Assembly: GCF_900497805.2 (NCBI RefSeq)
Contig: NW_020954630.1
Location: forward strand, 7,310,375 to 7,374,374
Origin: Vombatus ursinus
Taxonomy: Eukaryota > Chordata > Mammalia > Diprotodontia > Vombatidae
Reading direction: 5' to 3'
DNA length: 64,000 nt
Of the stretch, positions 30,035 to 41,232 are shown one piece after another. The stretch's first letter is position 1. The number at the start of each line of letters is the position of its first letter. The translations under genes were made by a program, and so were the position numbers. The notes beneath the pieces were generated by a model. The model was not told the DNA's origin, searched no databases, and saw nothing but the letters and a program-made list of their open reading frames with translations.

Positions 30035-30410
30035 CTTCATATCTTAATAGGGTCTTACCTAGAAAACCCTTTCTACTCTTCCTGGGAACCTACCTACTTC
30101 TGTCCAAATACTCCCAATACTTCAAGGCTTAGGCCAAGACTTTAACAAAATCTTTTTTTTTTAACTTCTCTAGGCCTCATTTATCCTTTCTTCTCTGAAT
30201 TAACAAAGCATTTAAAATTTGTAGCATATAATTGAACACTTAATTACATATTGTTTTGTGCAGTACACTGTTTTTTCTTAGTTTTATTTTCCTCACCATA
30301 CTGAAGATTCCTTGATGGAAGAGAATATGTATCTCCATAACATCTGTCTAGCACAATACTGGGTACATAGGACGTGCTTAATAAGAACTTGTTGATTTGA
30401 CTATTAGAAT
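30035..30410 (+). mobile_element. L2 LINE 3' end
   Basis: 'agaaaaccctttctactctt', 'ttcaaggcttaggccaagac', 'gaagattccttgatggaaga', 'tctagcacaatactgggtac', 'ataggacgtgcttaataaga' with a T-run expansion inside. Confidence 0.7.
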
Positions 30411-30704
30411 AAATGACTTACATTGGACTATTGGAATAATATGACCATCCTCCCCTTTGTAAGCCAATGTGACATTACACTTTACCACATGCACAATTCA
30501 ATAGCAATTGGCAGAGATCAAAAACAAAAATCTTTTTATTTTAATGGCACATGATTAAACATTAAAGACCAGTGACCTAATGAAATGCCCATATAATGCA
30601 ATTTACCAATCTGTGCTTATACATACCTTCTGGGTATTAGAAAAGCACATAATTAAGTATAGATTACTACAGGCATGTTATTACGCATTTTATTGTTCCT
30701 TAGT
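30411..30704. other. AT-rich unique stretch, CNE-like
   Basis: No repeat family or open frame is seen. It contains several TAAT/ATTA homeodomain-type core words around 30540-30700 and little simple repetition. A conserved non-coding element is possible but unproven. Confidence 0.3.
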
Positions 30705-30965
30705 GACTTAATAATAATGCTCTGTATTTATATAGTGCTTTTCATCAGATTATCTCCAATCACTTTACAAACATTATCTCATTAATCCTCTGAACAGCTC
30801 TGGAGGCACATAATAAGTCTTAGTATCCCCATTTGACAGATCAAAAAACCACAATCTGATGTGATTAAATGACATGCACAATATCACATTTACATAGCGA
30901 AGAGCAGAGGCAGGAAACGAGGACAATGAAGTAGCCAATGCCTTGACCACCAGACTATAGAGTTT
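30705..30965 (-). repeat. MIR-like SINE, reverse
   Basis: 'acttaataataatgctctgt', 'atttatatagtgcttttcat', 'cactttacaaacattatctc', 'tatccccatttgacagatca'. The tail is clear; the head is diverged ('gagcagaggcaggaaacgag'). Confidence 0.7.
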
Positions 30966-31729
30966 CTTGCAAATGATATAACCCAGTTCAATGAAAATCA
31001 TGCCTAAAGAAGATACTTTCATTGATAAGTTATATTTTAAAAAAATCAAAGTGAAATTACACATTGAAGGTAGAATGAATCCCAGGTCTAGTTCCTTGTA
31101 TTTTGAAGTCCTGGAATTTATGCTCCCTTTATATTTTCACTTCTGAATGAGAGTATGTGTTACTGTGTGTTTCAGATCTACTTATGTGGACCTTAGTCAT
31201 TCAGAGTTTGAGTGCTTAGATGCTCTTTTGACAGAATCTGATATGACCTGATATGATATCTGGCGGTTCCCTTTGCTGCATCTCACTTCTCCATGGTTCC
31301 ACAAGTTGTAGAGACCCAGATATTCTGTTCCTTCTAATTTTTGGTATCCTATTAATTAACTGAAACATTGAATTTCTTTTTTTTGTGTCTAATTCTGCTG
31401 CATGTTTGACATGTTAAGGACCAAAAACTAGTCCATTCATGAACCAGTGCCTTGTATGTACTTCTGTTGTCAAGGTTAATCAATTATTTGTTTTAACTAA
31501 GAAGCCTGGCTTTCATTAAAGCCACCAGTGCCCATGCATACATAATAAATATGTTTGAATTCCTTCTGATCTTATATTTCACAGTTCAGTGAATCCTTTC
31601 CGGTCTAACTCAAATTAACAAATGTTTGTCTTTCATAGTAGAGCTATAAACAGAATACTGATTCATGAATTTGCTAATTGTTTTTCCTTGCTATGGCTAT
31701 TGGCCAGTGTTCCATCTTTAGCCATGCTG
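30966..31729. other. Unassigned spacer
   Basis: About 760 bases with no recognised repeat, RNA or coding signal. Confidence 0.35.
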
Positions 31730-32265
31730 CAAATAGTCATAGAATATTTTAGATCTGGAAGGACCTTGAATTGGTGGCACAGTCACTGGATTTGGAATGA
31801 GAGGACCTGGGTTCAAATTCAGGCTGTGCTATTTACAACCTCTGTGGTCTTGAGCAAATCACTTGATTTTTCTAGACCTCATCTACAGAATGAAGATGTC
31901 AGATAAAATGATCACCAGGGCCCCTTTTAATTTAAAATTCTATGATCCTATAACCTTATACTCCAACACTGTTGTTTTGTACATGAGGAAACCGAGTTGC
32001 AGGGAAACAATTCAGTTAGCATTTATTAAGTACTTAACATGGGTTGAACACTGTGTTGGTATTAGAAGATAGTATGGCTAAGTGAAAGGAGCACTGGATT
32101 CACAGTCAGTGCTGGAAGAGATCCTAGAAGTCCCCTCGTCCAACTTGGAAGCTAAGGTCCAGAGAGGTTAATAACTTGTCCATGTTCACACAAGTATAAG
32201 TGGAAGATCTGGGATTCAAATTTAGGTCTGATGATGCTAAGTTTAGCACTTAAAGTTGACTGACA
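31730..32265. repeat. Nest of MIR3-type SINEs and an L2 terminus
   Basis: 31738-31775 is a reversed MIR3 tail ('tcatagaatattttagatct'). 31780-31965 is a forward MIR3 ('gatttggaatgagaggacct' to 'aaaattctatgatcctataa'). 31975-32010 resumes reversed MIR3 core ('tgtacatgaggaaaccgagt'). 32012-32075 is a reversed L2 terminus ('agcatttattaagtacttaa'). 32105-32265 is another reversed MIR3 ('ctggaagagatcctagaagt', 'ggtccagagaggttaataac'). The interleaving implies insertion of one SINE into another. Confidence 0.7.
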
Positions 32266-32769
32266 TTTAGACTGTACTACACCGTCTCTCATAAATGTGA
32301 AATATAATCACAGTTGACTTGGTGATTATCAATTTCCTAAAGGCTCCTAGTCATGTTACAAGAATGAACCAATTAAATGCCAGTTTTCTCCTCATCCTCC
32401 TTCTTTTTCTTCTTCTTCACCTTTTATTTTCTCCTCAACAAAACACTTTGTTCTGAATTTCCTGAAAACATACAAATCTAATCTAATTTGAATCTTCCCC
32501 AGAGTGGGTAAGTTATTCTCAGCAAGTAGTTGGAGACTTTAGGCAGTCCAATAATCACTACCCTAAGAGTATTAAGTGGAGGGGACCAGGACAACTTGAA
32601 AAGGTTACTGCTTCCTTCTGTTTGTTTTCATAAATTCTCTGATGTGAAGGCTGCATCAGCTGGATATGATTGGTGCGGTGCCTAGCATAACTTCCCCTCT
32701 AGGTGACCCCAATTGCCACTACATAGTATGAGAATTTTTTTCAGTGTGAGAATGCCTTCCACCAGCGTA
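32266..32769. other. Unassigned spacer
   Basis: A CTT-rich patch at 32395-32425; otherwise no recognised content. Confidence 0.35.
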
Positions 32770-32942
32770 GATTGCAACCCATCTCCAATTTAGTAAATAA
32801 GTCTTAAAGAGTTTTCTGAGGCTCTGAGAAGTTATTTGCTTATGGTCACACAGCCTGTATGAATCAGAAGCAGAATTTGAACTCATCACCTTGCCTCCAA
32901 GTACATCACTCTATTCACTATACCTCATTGCCTCTAAGTCAA
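32770..32942 (-). repeat. CORE-SINE, reverse
   Basis: 'gaggctctgagaagttattt', 'gcttatggtcacacagcctg', 'cagaatttgaactcatcacc', 'actatacctcattgcctct'. Confidence 0.75.
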
Positions 32943-32944
32943 TA

Positions 32945-33480
32945 TTACTTTTATTCACTCACTCATTCAGCGCTTATTTTATGCTAAATAAATTAAGGAG
33001 GACAGTACCCTTAATATACAAAGGTACTGGGTTTCATGCTATGTAGGATACAAAGAGATATGAAGCATAGTCCCTCCTTTCTAGTAGCTTATTGTCCATT
33101 TGGGGAAAGAAGACATATATACTTAAAAAGCCAGCTTACCATCAAGGAAGTGTATCAGAGAGTGTCAGATGAGTAGTCTAGCTGGGAAGAGGAGTTTAGA
33201 GGAGGGAGGCAGGACCCTGGGTTGCAGTGGGTCCTGAAAGACTTTGGAGAAAGTAGGATTTGTTTGCCTTGAAGGACGAATGGGATTTAGATAGGGAGAA
33301 AAGATGGAATTCTAGATTCAAAGATCAGACATTATGATATCCTTGGGAAGGAGATAGAAGAATTCATGGAGCAGGTGATTGGAAATCAGTCTAGAAAAGT
33401 AGAGTGAGGACAAACTGTGGAAGACCTGGCTAAGACGTATGCCAGAGGAAGCCATTGAAGGTGGTTCCTGTGGTTCCTGG
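32945..33480 (-). mobile_element. L2 LINE 3' end, reverse
   Basis: 'ttattcactcactcattcag', 'catagtccctcctttctagt', 'agcttattgtccatttgggg', 'ttgccttgaaggacgaatgg', 'gtggaagacctggctaagac', 'gaggaagccattgaaggtgg' follow reversed L2 order with insertions. Confidence 0.65.
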
Positions 33481-34224
33481 GAATGTTGCTTACACAGGTG
33501 TATACTGCCTTAAGAGTTGGTGGGTGCCATCTTCTTCCCCCTTCCCTTCCTAGAATTGTGATAGTCCAAAACAGAACTAGGTGAAAAATGTCCAAGATTT
33601 TTTGTTTGGAAATTGGAAAAAGGAAAGGAAGAACAAGATTTTTGATCTATACTTTCTTCTCCCCACCCCAGCCTTCATATTTTTTCTTTTGTCCTTTGCC
33701 TGTTCTCTTCTGTATTCCCAGCAACTTCTTTGAAAACTTTTCCCTGGTTGAATCATCTCTTTTCTTTTTGAAAGGGGCTCATGATGAGTGTTTAAATTCC
33801 AGAAGGTCAGGAGGCTGGTTGATTCCTAAACCAGCTTGTTTCTGGGATGGTTTTAGCACTTGAGTAGTTCCCACCTCTCTGAAGGCTTCTATCCCCCGAC
33901 TCTCAAAATACAATAGTTAGAATTCAGATAATACCCATGTATTAGTTAGAAAGACACATCTGTATTCCTAGGTTTGAAACCTGTTCTTCCTCAGCTTTTT
34001 TGTGTTTCCTGAGTCAAGATAGAACTCATTCATCCATTCCTCTCAGTTTGTCCAGTAGAAAAATGGGAAGAACCCTGTTTTGTTGGAGATTTGGTGACTG
34101 GAGAGAAGCGAGGGTTGGGTTGCATGGGAATTGTAGAATACTGAGCTTAGTAAAGTTTGCAAATTGTTTGGGGCTCCCAAGAGGAAAAGTACTATGGAAA
34201 TGTAATCTATTATTATGTGTAATT
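33481..34224. other. Unassigned spacer
   Basis: No recognised repeat; pyrimidine-rich at 33640-33720. ORFs of about 70-90 codons have no known domain. Confidence 0.35.
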
Positions 34225-34460
34225 ATCATTAATTGACCATTTCGGCTTAATGGTGCAGAAGAATATTATGGGCATCAGATCTTTATTTAATGGGCAGCTC
34301 ATGTGGCAGCTCTTACAGAAACAAATTACATAATTAGTTTGGAGAAATTGGACTTTGTGAGTTTTTTATGATTATTCTGTTTGCCTTCAATAGCTTAATA
34401 AAGCAACAGTTAATAGTGACAAAGAAATTAACCTTTAATTTACAGTTATATCAGATTGAA
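34225..34460. promoter_or_regulatory. AT-rich unique stretch resembling a conserved enhancer
   Basis: Homeodomain-type cores cluster here: TAATTATCATTAATTG at 34218-34233, ACATAATTAGTTTG near 34330, and GTTAATAG and ATTAACC further right. There is no repeat signature and no long frame. This composition is common in vertebrate developmental non-coding elements. The call is inference from composition only. Confidence 0.3.
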
Positions 34461-34864
34461 GGGCTAGAAGCTGGATTGGGAAGGAAAGAGCTCCTCATTG
34501 TCGGTGGAGCAAGGGGAGTCTTGAAGCGTAATTTTGAATAAAGAGAGATATATATTATCCTATTTGGATACCAGAGAACTCGAGAGATGGGATGGAATGG
34601 CCAGAGAAGGCTGGGCATTAGGCGAGATGAGCTTCATAAAGTCTGGGAAAATGGAACCTGTTACAGGAGTTCCAGTCAGCCAAAAAGTTGCAGATTTCAG
34701 TTACAGTTGTTAATGTAAAGCCAGCTGACATATTTGGGGAAAACTGCTGATTTGGAACTGGTCTTTTCACCCCTATTTGGGCATACCTGTTTGAACAATA
34801 TCAAAGGCATCATCAATAACAACAGCCGCAACAATATTGTAAACAAATCCTGTTTTTGTAGGCA
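34461..34864. other. Unassigned spacer
   Basis: Unique-looking sequence, no family recognised. Confidence 0.3.
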
Positions 34865-35100
34865 GTAGTGTAGTGAATACAATGTTAGATTGGGAAGACC
34901 TAGATTCTGATCCCACCTCTAGCACTCACTGCCTGCTTAGACTATAGGCAACTCACTAAATAAACCTCTCTTCAGTTTTTGCATCTTTAAAATGGGGACA
35001 TAATAGTTAACTTTACCCCACGGAAGTGTTGTAATATTCAAGCAAGAAAGTAACACTTCAAAAATATGAAAATGATATGTAAATATTAGGTATTATTATT
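34865..35100 (+). repeat. MIR SINE, forward
   Basis: 'agtagtgtagtgaatacaat', 'gatcccacctctagcactca', 'cttcagtttttgcatcttta', 'aaatggggacataatagtta', then a decayed tail ending in TATTATTATTATGA. Confidence 0.75.
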
Positions 35101-35114
35101 ATGATCATTTGAAA

Positions 35115-35369
35115 GTTTGTTTAGTCATTTTTCAGTCTTGTTCAACTCTTTGTGACTCCATTTGGGGTTTTCTTGGCAAAGATACTGAAATGGTTTGCTG
35201 TTTCCTTCTCCAATGCATTTTACAGATGAGGAAACTGAGGCAATCAGGATTAAGTGACTTACCTAGGGTCTCATAGCTACTAAATGTCTGAGGCCAGATT
35301 TGAACTGAGGAAGATGAGTTTTACTGATTCCAGGCCTGGCATTCTCTCCACTGTGCCACCTAGCTATCC
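35115..35369 (-). mobile_element. Mar-1-type SINE with Bov-B-like tail, reverse
   Basis: Tail 'gttcaactctttgtgactcc', 'atttggggttttcttggcaa', 'tttgctgtttccttctccaa' (RTE/Bov-B-like), core 'gatgaggaaactgaggcaat', head 'ttctctccactgtgccacct'. The flanks TCATTTGAAAGTTT (from 35106) and TCACTTGAAGTTT (from 35370) look like a diverged target-site duplication. Confidence 0.9.
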
Positions 35370-35371
35370 TC

Positions 35372-35575
35372 ACTTGAAGTTTACAGAATGCTTTATTTTC
35401 TCACAGCATCCTTTTTGATACAGGTAGTGCAAGTACTGTTACTTCCATTTTACAGATGAGGAAACTGAGGCTCAGGAAGTTGATTTTCCTAGAGCAACAC
35501 AGTTAGTAAGTTTTGGGTCCAGGACTAGAATCATTGTCCTTTGCCTTTCTATACCATACTACCTCCAGTGGAGGA
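35372..35575 (-). repeat. MIR SINE, reverse
   Basis: 'tttctcacagcatccttttt', 'acttccattttacagatgag', 'gaaactgaggctcaggaagt', 'ctagagcaacacagttagta', 'ctataccatactacctc'. Confidence 0.85.
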
Positions 35576-36299
35576 AAGTGGTATTTGACAATCATATTGC
35601 TCTACATAGAAAAGTAGATTTTGTTTAGTCAACAATGTGTGTGCTCAGCCTTATATGACCTTATATAATATATATTCTGTATTTTGCTAGGTGTTAACAA
35701 TTGGTCATTATTGGTTGATGTAACCAAAAAACTCCTCTATCGACTACCCTATTGGGTACCTTTCTGGGTATAGTAGACTGGCCCTCGGAGAGCAGACCTA
35801 GACAGATGCTGGGAAAGATATATTAGATTTGATCAGTGCCTTCTTCCTGTGTTCCATCATTTCCCAGTGGTGGCCCTGTTTTCTCAAAGGCTATAGCAGG
35901 ATAGTTCAGGCTTTGAACCCAGCTCTTATGTCTTCAGAGCCTTCTGCCTCTTTCCACTGCCACACTGCTTCCCCCTGAAATGAGATGAGAACAGTTACTA
36001 AGTAAATAATATGTCAGCACAGTTTCATGGCTTTGCATGAACAAATACCTCTCCAGAAGGCCGGCTCTTTCTGACCAGCTCCCCCCACTGTGTTCCCTTC
36101 ATCGAACCCAGTGAGAAATCCTTTCCTTTTCCACAGAATGAGCTTGTTATAGAGGAGGCCTGAGGTCAACATTTAGAATCAGAGGTATTATTGGCTTCAG
36201 CAGCAGGACTTGCTCAGCCTAGGAGCTACTTATAGGAAGGAGTAAATTGCTGTACTCATATTCTTAAACTTTAGCCCAGTTGTTTAGGACAAATGCCTT
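35576..36299. other. Unassigned spacer
   Basis: A weak SINE-head fragment is possible at 35905-35975; otherwise no recognised content. Confidence 0.35.
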
Positions 36300-37547
36300 C
36301 ATTTTTTAAAATTTAAATTTTCTCTTTTTTATTATAAACCTCATGATCATCAGCAAAAATAAACATTTCAGTATATGAAAAACAAAAAAGTGGATGTATA
36401 TGAAAACATGCTTTTCTGTTATATAGTGTTTTTAAAGTAGGTTTAACATGGTAGTGACAAAATTCTGTGTCCTCATTTAAACATTTTTATTGTCTTCTGT
36501 GTACTTTAAAAATGTTTTATTGATATACTTTCTTTCTTTCTTGCATCTTTAACGTTATTCACTAAGTACTCTACTCCTGTAGAAGCTCTCCTTTGTAACA
36601 AATAAATATAGTCAAATATAGCATAATGTATTGACCATGTCTGAAAATGTGTATCTCATTCTGTACATTACATTTCTGCCCATAGTAGGACAGCATGTTA
36701 AATCATCAGTCATGATTGACCATTGAAAGAATAAGAGTCTATAGTTTTTCAAAGTTGTTTTCCTTTGCACTATTGCGATATAAATTGATTGACCTCTGCC
36801 CATTTTACTTTGCATCAGGTCATACAAATCTTTCCAGGTTTCTCTGAATTCTTTATCTTTGTCATTTCTTATGGGACAATAGTATTCCAGTACAGTTACA
36901 TGCCACAGCAAACATAGTTTGCTCAGCCATTTCCTAATTGAGGGCGCCTGCTTTGTTCCTAATGCTACAAGAAGTTATTGCTATAATTATTTTTGTACGT
37001 ATGAGTCCTTTCCCTTTGTCTTTGACCTCTTTGAGGTATATACCTAATAGTGGTATTAATTGGTCAAAGGGTATATACAGCTTAGTGTTTTGGGGGGTTT
37101 AGTTCCAAGTTGATTTCCAGGATGTTTAGACCAATTCACAGTGCCACCAGTAGTGCCTTCCATTTGCCCCCTTTGCCATTTTCACCTTTTGTCTTTTTTT
37201 TTTTTTTTTACCAATCTGATAAGTGTGAGGTAGGATCTCAGAATTGTTTTTAATGTGCATTTCTTTAAATATTAGTGACTTGAAGCATTTTTAAAATTTG
37301 ATTACTGATTACTAGTATTGCTTTATTTGAAAATTGCCCAGTTATAACTTTTCATCACTTATCTATCTTTTTTTCTTATGTATTTGTACCAGTTCCTAAT
37401 TTAGTTTACATATTATACCTATGTCAGAAAAAATTGCTATAAATTTATTTCTGTTAACTATTTCCCTTCTGATTTTAACTGCATTGATTTCACTTGTACA
37501 AAAGTTTTCTAGTTTCATGTATATCTTCATTTTTTTTTTAGTTGGCT
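36300..37547 (-). mobile_element. Marsupial-type L1, 3' portion, reverse, about 1.2 kb
   Basis: The longest L1 piece here. The left part is AT-rich 3' UTR-like. From 36590: 'tttgtaacaaataaatatag', 'gtgtatctcattctgtacat', 'gcatcaggtcatacaaatct', 'ttccaggtttctctgaattc', 'ctaattgagggcgcctgctt', 'ttgacctctttgaggtatat', 'gaccaattcacagtgccacc', 'gtgtgaggtaggatctcaga', 'ttctgttaactatttccctt', 'acttgtacaaaagttttcta'. That series is the reverse complement of a mammalian L1 ORF2 C-terminus and 3' end. It is 5'-truncated at an RTE relic. Confidence 0.75.
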
Positions 37548-38306
37548 TGGACTAGTGAGAAGATCCTAAAATGACAGCAGCTCATATTTAACTCAAATGG
37601 ATCTGTGATATTATATATCTGGGAGTTCTGTTCAATGATACAGATTGATCCACCTACCCCTGCCCATCCTGCAAGACTTTCATCTGTATCTGTCCCAAAT
37701 TTCTCCACTGGGTGCCCACCCAGGGTCCTGGAGGTTTTTCTTGGTTTCTCCTGACATATGAGGATATCAGTAGAGCATCCTGGTCACAGATTGTCACATA
37801 TTTGATTTTTGCCATACAACACTTTGATGGCATCTCTTACTCCCATTCTTCAGAGTTCCTAGTTGGTTCTATGTTGTAGCATGCTCACACTACCAGGTCC
37901 CTTCCATTGCCCTCTTTATAATGCTCCGTCAGAGGCAGTGGTGTTTCAGATTCTACTGCCACACAACGACATGGGTAAAACGTTTCTATTGAAAAGTTGG
38001 GCTTTCATTGTTACAGGAAGCTTGGGTTAAGTTGGAGTGCTTTGCTATCCAGCTGTGTCTCTTCTTCCTTTTCAGCTTTGGGCCAAGCTCACTGTACATA
38101 TGTATCGTCTATTCTATATGTTCATACTATTAGACACACTTTCCCGGGAGTCCATTCAGATGCATTTTAAAATCTGGGCAATAGACATTTGTTATCCATT
38201 TGGTCTTGCCTGTGTGAATGGATAAATCCAACTCCTCTGAGTAATTATAGATCTCCAGAAATCTTGTCTATGTCTCAGGGCTTTATGCAATCAACATGTG
38301 TCATCT

Positions 38307-38766
38307 GACCATCAATTAGTGAATGGCTGAGCAAATTACAGCACAGGAATGTAATGGAATACTATTGTACTGTAAGAAATGATAAAAGGGACAGTTTTAG
38401 AGAAACCTGGGGATACTTGCATGAATTGCTGCAGAATGAAGTAAGTAGAATCGTAATTTATAACATTGTAAAAATAAACAATTTTGAAAGACTTAAAAAC
38501 TCTAATGCAATGACCAACCATGATTCCAGAGGATTAATGATGAAGAATGCTACCTGTCTCCTGGTAGAGGGATAATAGAATAACTCTGCAGAGCAAGTCA
38601 CATTTTTGGACATGACCAATGTAGGAATTAGTTTTATTTAACTGTGCATATTTACTACAAACTATGTTACAACTATGTATATTTGTGGTTTTGTTTTTCT
38701 TTCTTTAGGGGACAGGAGATGGGAGGGAGAAAAAATAAATAATTGATAATTTATGAAAAAATACAA
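38307..38766 (+). mobile_element. 5'-truncated L1 3' end inserted into the RTE relic
   Basis: Forward L1 3' end: 'ggaatgtaatggaatactat', 'tgtactgtaagaaatgataa', 'gagaaacctggggatacttg', 'atgattccagaggattaatg', 'catttttggacatgaccaat', ending in an A-rich tail near 38750. The flanks TGTCATCT at 38299-38306 and 38767-38774 are an 8-bp target-site duplication, and RTE sequence resumes on both sides. It is opposite in strand to the L1 on its left. Confidence 0.85.
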
Positions 38767-39407
38767 TGTCATCTATCAACAGTAGCAGATGGAGTACCTC
38801 ACTATCTGTGGGAATTTCTCCTTGATCTGTAGTTGCATGGATCTCCTCAATCATGTGGAGAATGCTTTAGGTGAGCATTATTTCCCTATTTTATGCATTT
38901 CCTTATATTTACTTTCAGAGGTTCATTGAACCCTCTATTGTTATTCTGTTGTTATATCTTCCAAGGAATCTTAAATGATTTTGCTGTGTAGATGGGAGAT
39001 AACTTGTTATAAAAGAGTCTCTAAGGCAGCATTTTAGTCTATATGGATAAATACTTTTTTCATAATAAAAAACAATAAGCATTGGAGTATCTTATTTTTA
39101 TTAAATCTTATACTCAGTTGTGAGGTGGTAATTATTGAATACTGTGCATAGAAGCCTCTTTGTTCTCTGCTAATACTCTCATTGAGGATATCTTCAGTAC
39201 ATGCATATTTGTCCTTCATAAAGATGTTGTATAGATGGGAGAATAGGCATATGTTGGGAGTTGTTGATGCTTTCTCAGTCATCTGTTTTAGGAATTAATA
39301 AGATCTGAGACTTTCCCCACAACTTCGGTATCTTCCCCTCCTTTAGATACCTTGTAAGTCAGCCTCTTAATGCCCTCCCAATTCTATTACCTCTAGTACA
39401 GATGGGG

Positions 39408-39600
39408 CCTATTATATGTATCTATGCATATATATGTATCTATATGTATGTATATAAATGTATATATATAGACTTGTGTATATGTGTATTTATAGTGTGT
39501 GTATACACATATGTATATACAGTGAATGTATAGATACACTATATATAAATATATACATGTGTGTGTACGTGTGTGTAACACACACTCAGGCACATATATC
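39408..39600. repeat. (TATG/TA)n microsatellite region
   Basis: Alternating TA, TG and TATG units, mostly purine-pyrimidine alternation, interrupting the RTE relic. Confidence 0.9.
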
Positions 39601-39880
39601 CTTGATCCAATTTGGCTGTTTTTCATATTAATGTTTTCTTTATTGCCATTTCTGCACCTTAGGGCCTGTGATGTTAGGGTTCAAGTGTGGTAGTTCTGCT
39701 TTCCTTGAGGGAAAAAAAGGTTATTATAATAACTTTTGCAGATCTTTTCCATTTTTCCTCTGTTTTGATTTTGCTTAGTTGGCTATTTTGCTAAGTTTTA
39801 GTTAGACTTGTTATTATCCTCCACTACTTTTGCTGCTTTATGAAGGCAGGGTGCTTTTAATTGTCTGTCATCCTTCTTTT

Positions 39881-40024
39881 TTTTTTTTGCCTAGGCAATG
39901 GGATTAAGTGCCTTGCCCAGGGTCACACAGCTATTAAGTATTATGTGTCTGAGGCCAGATTTGAATTCAGGTCCTCCTGAATCTAGAGCTGGTGCTCTAT
40001 TCACCACACCACCTAGCTGGCCCC
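39881..40024 (-). mobile_element. Marsupial tRNA-headed SINE, reverse, with perfect TSD
   Basis: T-run tail, then 'gggattaagtgccttgccca', 'gggtcacacagctattaagt', 'gatttgaattcaggtcctcc', 'caccacaccacctagctggc'. Flanked by GTCATCCTTCTTTT at 39867-39880 and 40025-40038, a perfect 14-bp target-site duplication, so a comparatively young insertion. Confidence 0.95.
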
Positions 40025-40149
40025 GTCATCCTTCTTTTAAAAGATGTTGCAGATGAGTTCACATTCTGATATGGTGTTGCCTTGTTGCCTTTGGCAGCCA
40101 TCTCTGGGAAGTAAGTAAAATGTTTTCTGGTTAAGGTACTCTCTTTAAG

Positions 40150-40312
40150 GTTTGTAGAGTGTTGCCTTCAAAATATCCTTGCAAGACAGATAATTTGTTT
40201 TTATTCCCATAATACAGATCAGAAAAATGAGGCTTAGACAAATTATGTGTTTTGCTCATTACCATAGCTAGTAAGTATTAGAGCCAGGACTCAAATCTAG
40301 GTCTTTTGTTCA
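40150..40312 (-). repeat. MIR SINE, reverse
   Basis: 'aaaatatccttgcaagacag', 'ttattcccataatacagatc', 'agaaaaatgaggcttagaca', 'taagtattagagccaggact'. Confidence 0.8.
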
Positions 40313-40314
40313 TT

Positions 40315-41215
40315 CATTCAACAAACATACATTCAACAAACAAAAATACTAAGCTTTGAAGATACAAAGACAGAAATGAAACAGTCCCTGCCCTCAGGAA
40401 GCTTGCATTATGTTGTGGTAGAAAGGGAATAATACAAACACACAGAGGGTATTAATAACTGTGCAGGGATCGTTAGCAACTGAGGGCATCATCATTGGTC
40501 TCATATAGAAGGTGGCAATCAAGCTACGTCTTGAAGGAAGCAAGGGTACGGGAAGAGAGCATGCATTTCAAACATGGAGAAATGACCCGAGCAAAGGCAC
40601 AGAGGCAGAAGTGGCTTTGCATAAATGAAGGAGAAAGAAGTACAGCAAGCCTCGAAAGGGAGGCACAAGCCAGTTCATTTGTGATAGGCCTTCCAAGCAG
40701 AGTTTTTGTTTTATCCTAGAGGTAATTGGGAGCTCCTTGATCTTCTTGAGCAGGGATGTGACCTTTACAGACATCAACTTTAGGGATAGCAGATAGGTGA
40801 CTACGTGGAAAATGGATTGGAAAGGGGAGAGATTTGAAACAGGGAAACTAATTAGGAGACTCATGGTAATCCAAGCAAGAGGTGGGGAGGCCCTGGTTAT
40901 GGCAGTGGGAGAAATGTTGTAGAGGTTGACTTGGTTAAGTCTTACCATCTGATGGATATGGGGAATCAGAGAGAGGGAAGAGTTGATAGTAACTCTGAAG
41001 TTTTGAACCTGCCTGATTGAAAGAATGGTAGTACCTTCTTAATTAAAAAAAAAATTAAGTAAATAGCAAAGTTAGGAAAAGTGGCTGGCTCTGGGCGAAA
41101 GTTAATGCGTTCTATTTTGACTGTGTTGAGTTTCAGGTACCTGAGGAACACGCATTTGGAAAAGTGCAACAAGTAGCTGGTGACACTGGACTGGAATTCA
41201 GAAAAAAAAATGATG
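40315..41215 (-). mobile_element. L2 LINE 3' region, reverse, about 0.9 kb
   Basis: 'cattcattcaacaaacatac', 'gaaacagtccctgccctcag', 'gctacgtcttgaaggaagca', 'gatgtgacctttacagacat', 'ggtaatccaagcaagaggtg', 'ggaatcagagagagggaaga', 'gactgtgttgagtttcaggt', 'acctgaggaacacgcatttg' follow the reversed L2 3' region for its full usual extent. Reading frame is lost. Confidence 0.8.
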
Positions 41216-41232
41216 AAGTCTAGATTTTCAGA

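Larger units (their letters stand above)
37548..40145 (-). mobile_element. RTE-type LINE, ORF2 region, interrupted by L1, SINE and microsatellite
   Basis: On the minus strand the right part (about 40130-39600) gives an upstream ORF2 stretch with MEKICKSYYNNLF. 39280-39040 reads ICLFSHLYNIFMKDK and ILNESISREQRGFYAQYS, matching the RTE reverse-transcriptase block (RPICLLSxxYKxF ... REQAGFRxxxS). After an L1 insertion, 38212-38150 reads GKTKWITNVYCPDFKMHLNG, followed by SLGPKLKRK and further C-terminal text to 37548. The order and strand agree across the interruptions. The frame is decayed throughout. RTE elements also supply the tail of the Mar-1 SINEs. Endonuclease sequence is not seen. Confidence 0.75.

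Noticed and set aside
39393-39626. Tyr/Ile/His-rich minus-strand frame
   Set aside because: Translation of the TATG/TA microsatellite.
40568-40948. 126-codon minus-strand frame
   Set aside because: Lies wholly in a reversed L2 3' region, which is normally open by chance and carries no L2 protein domain at this position.
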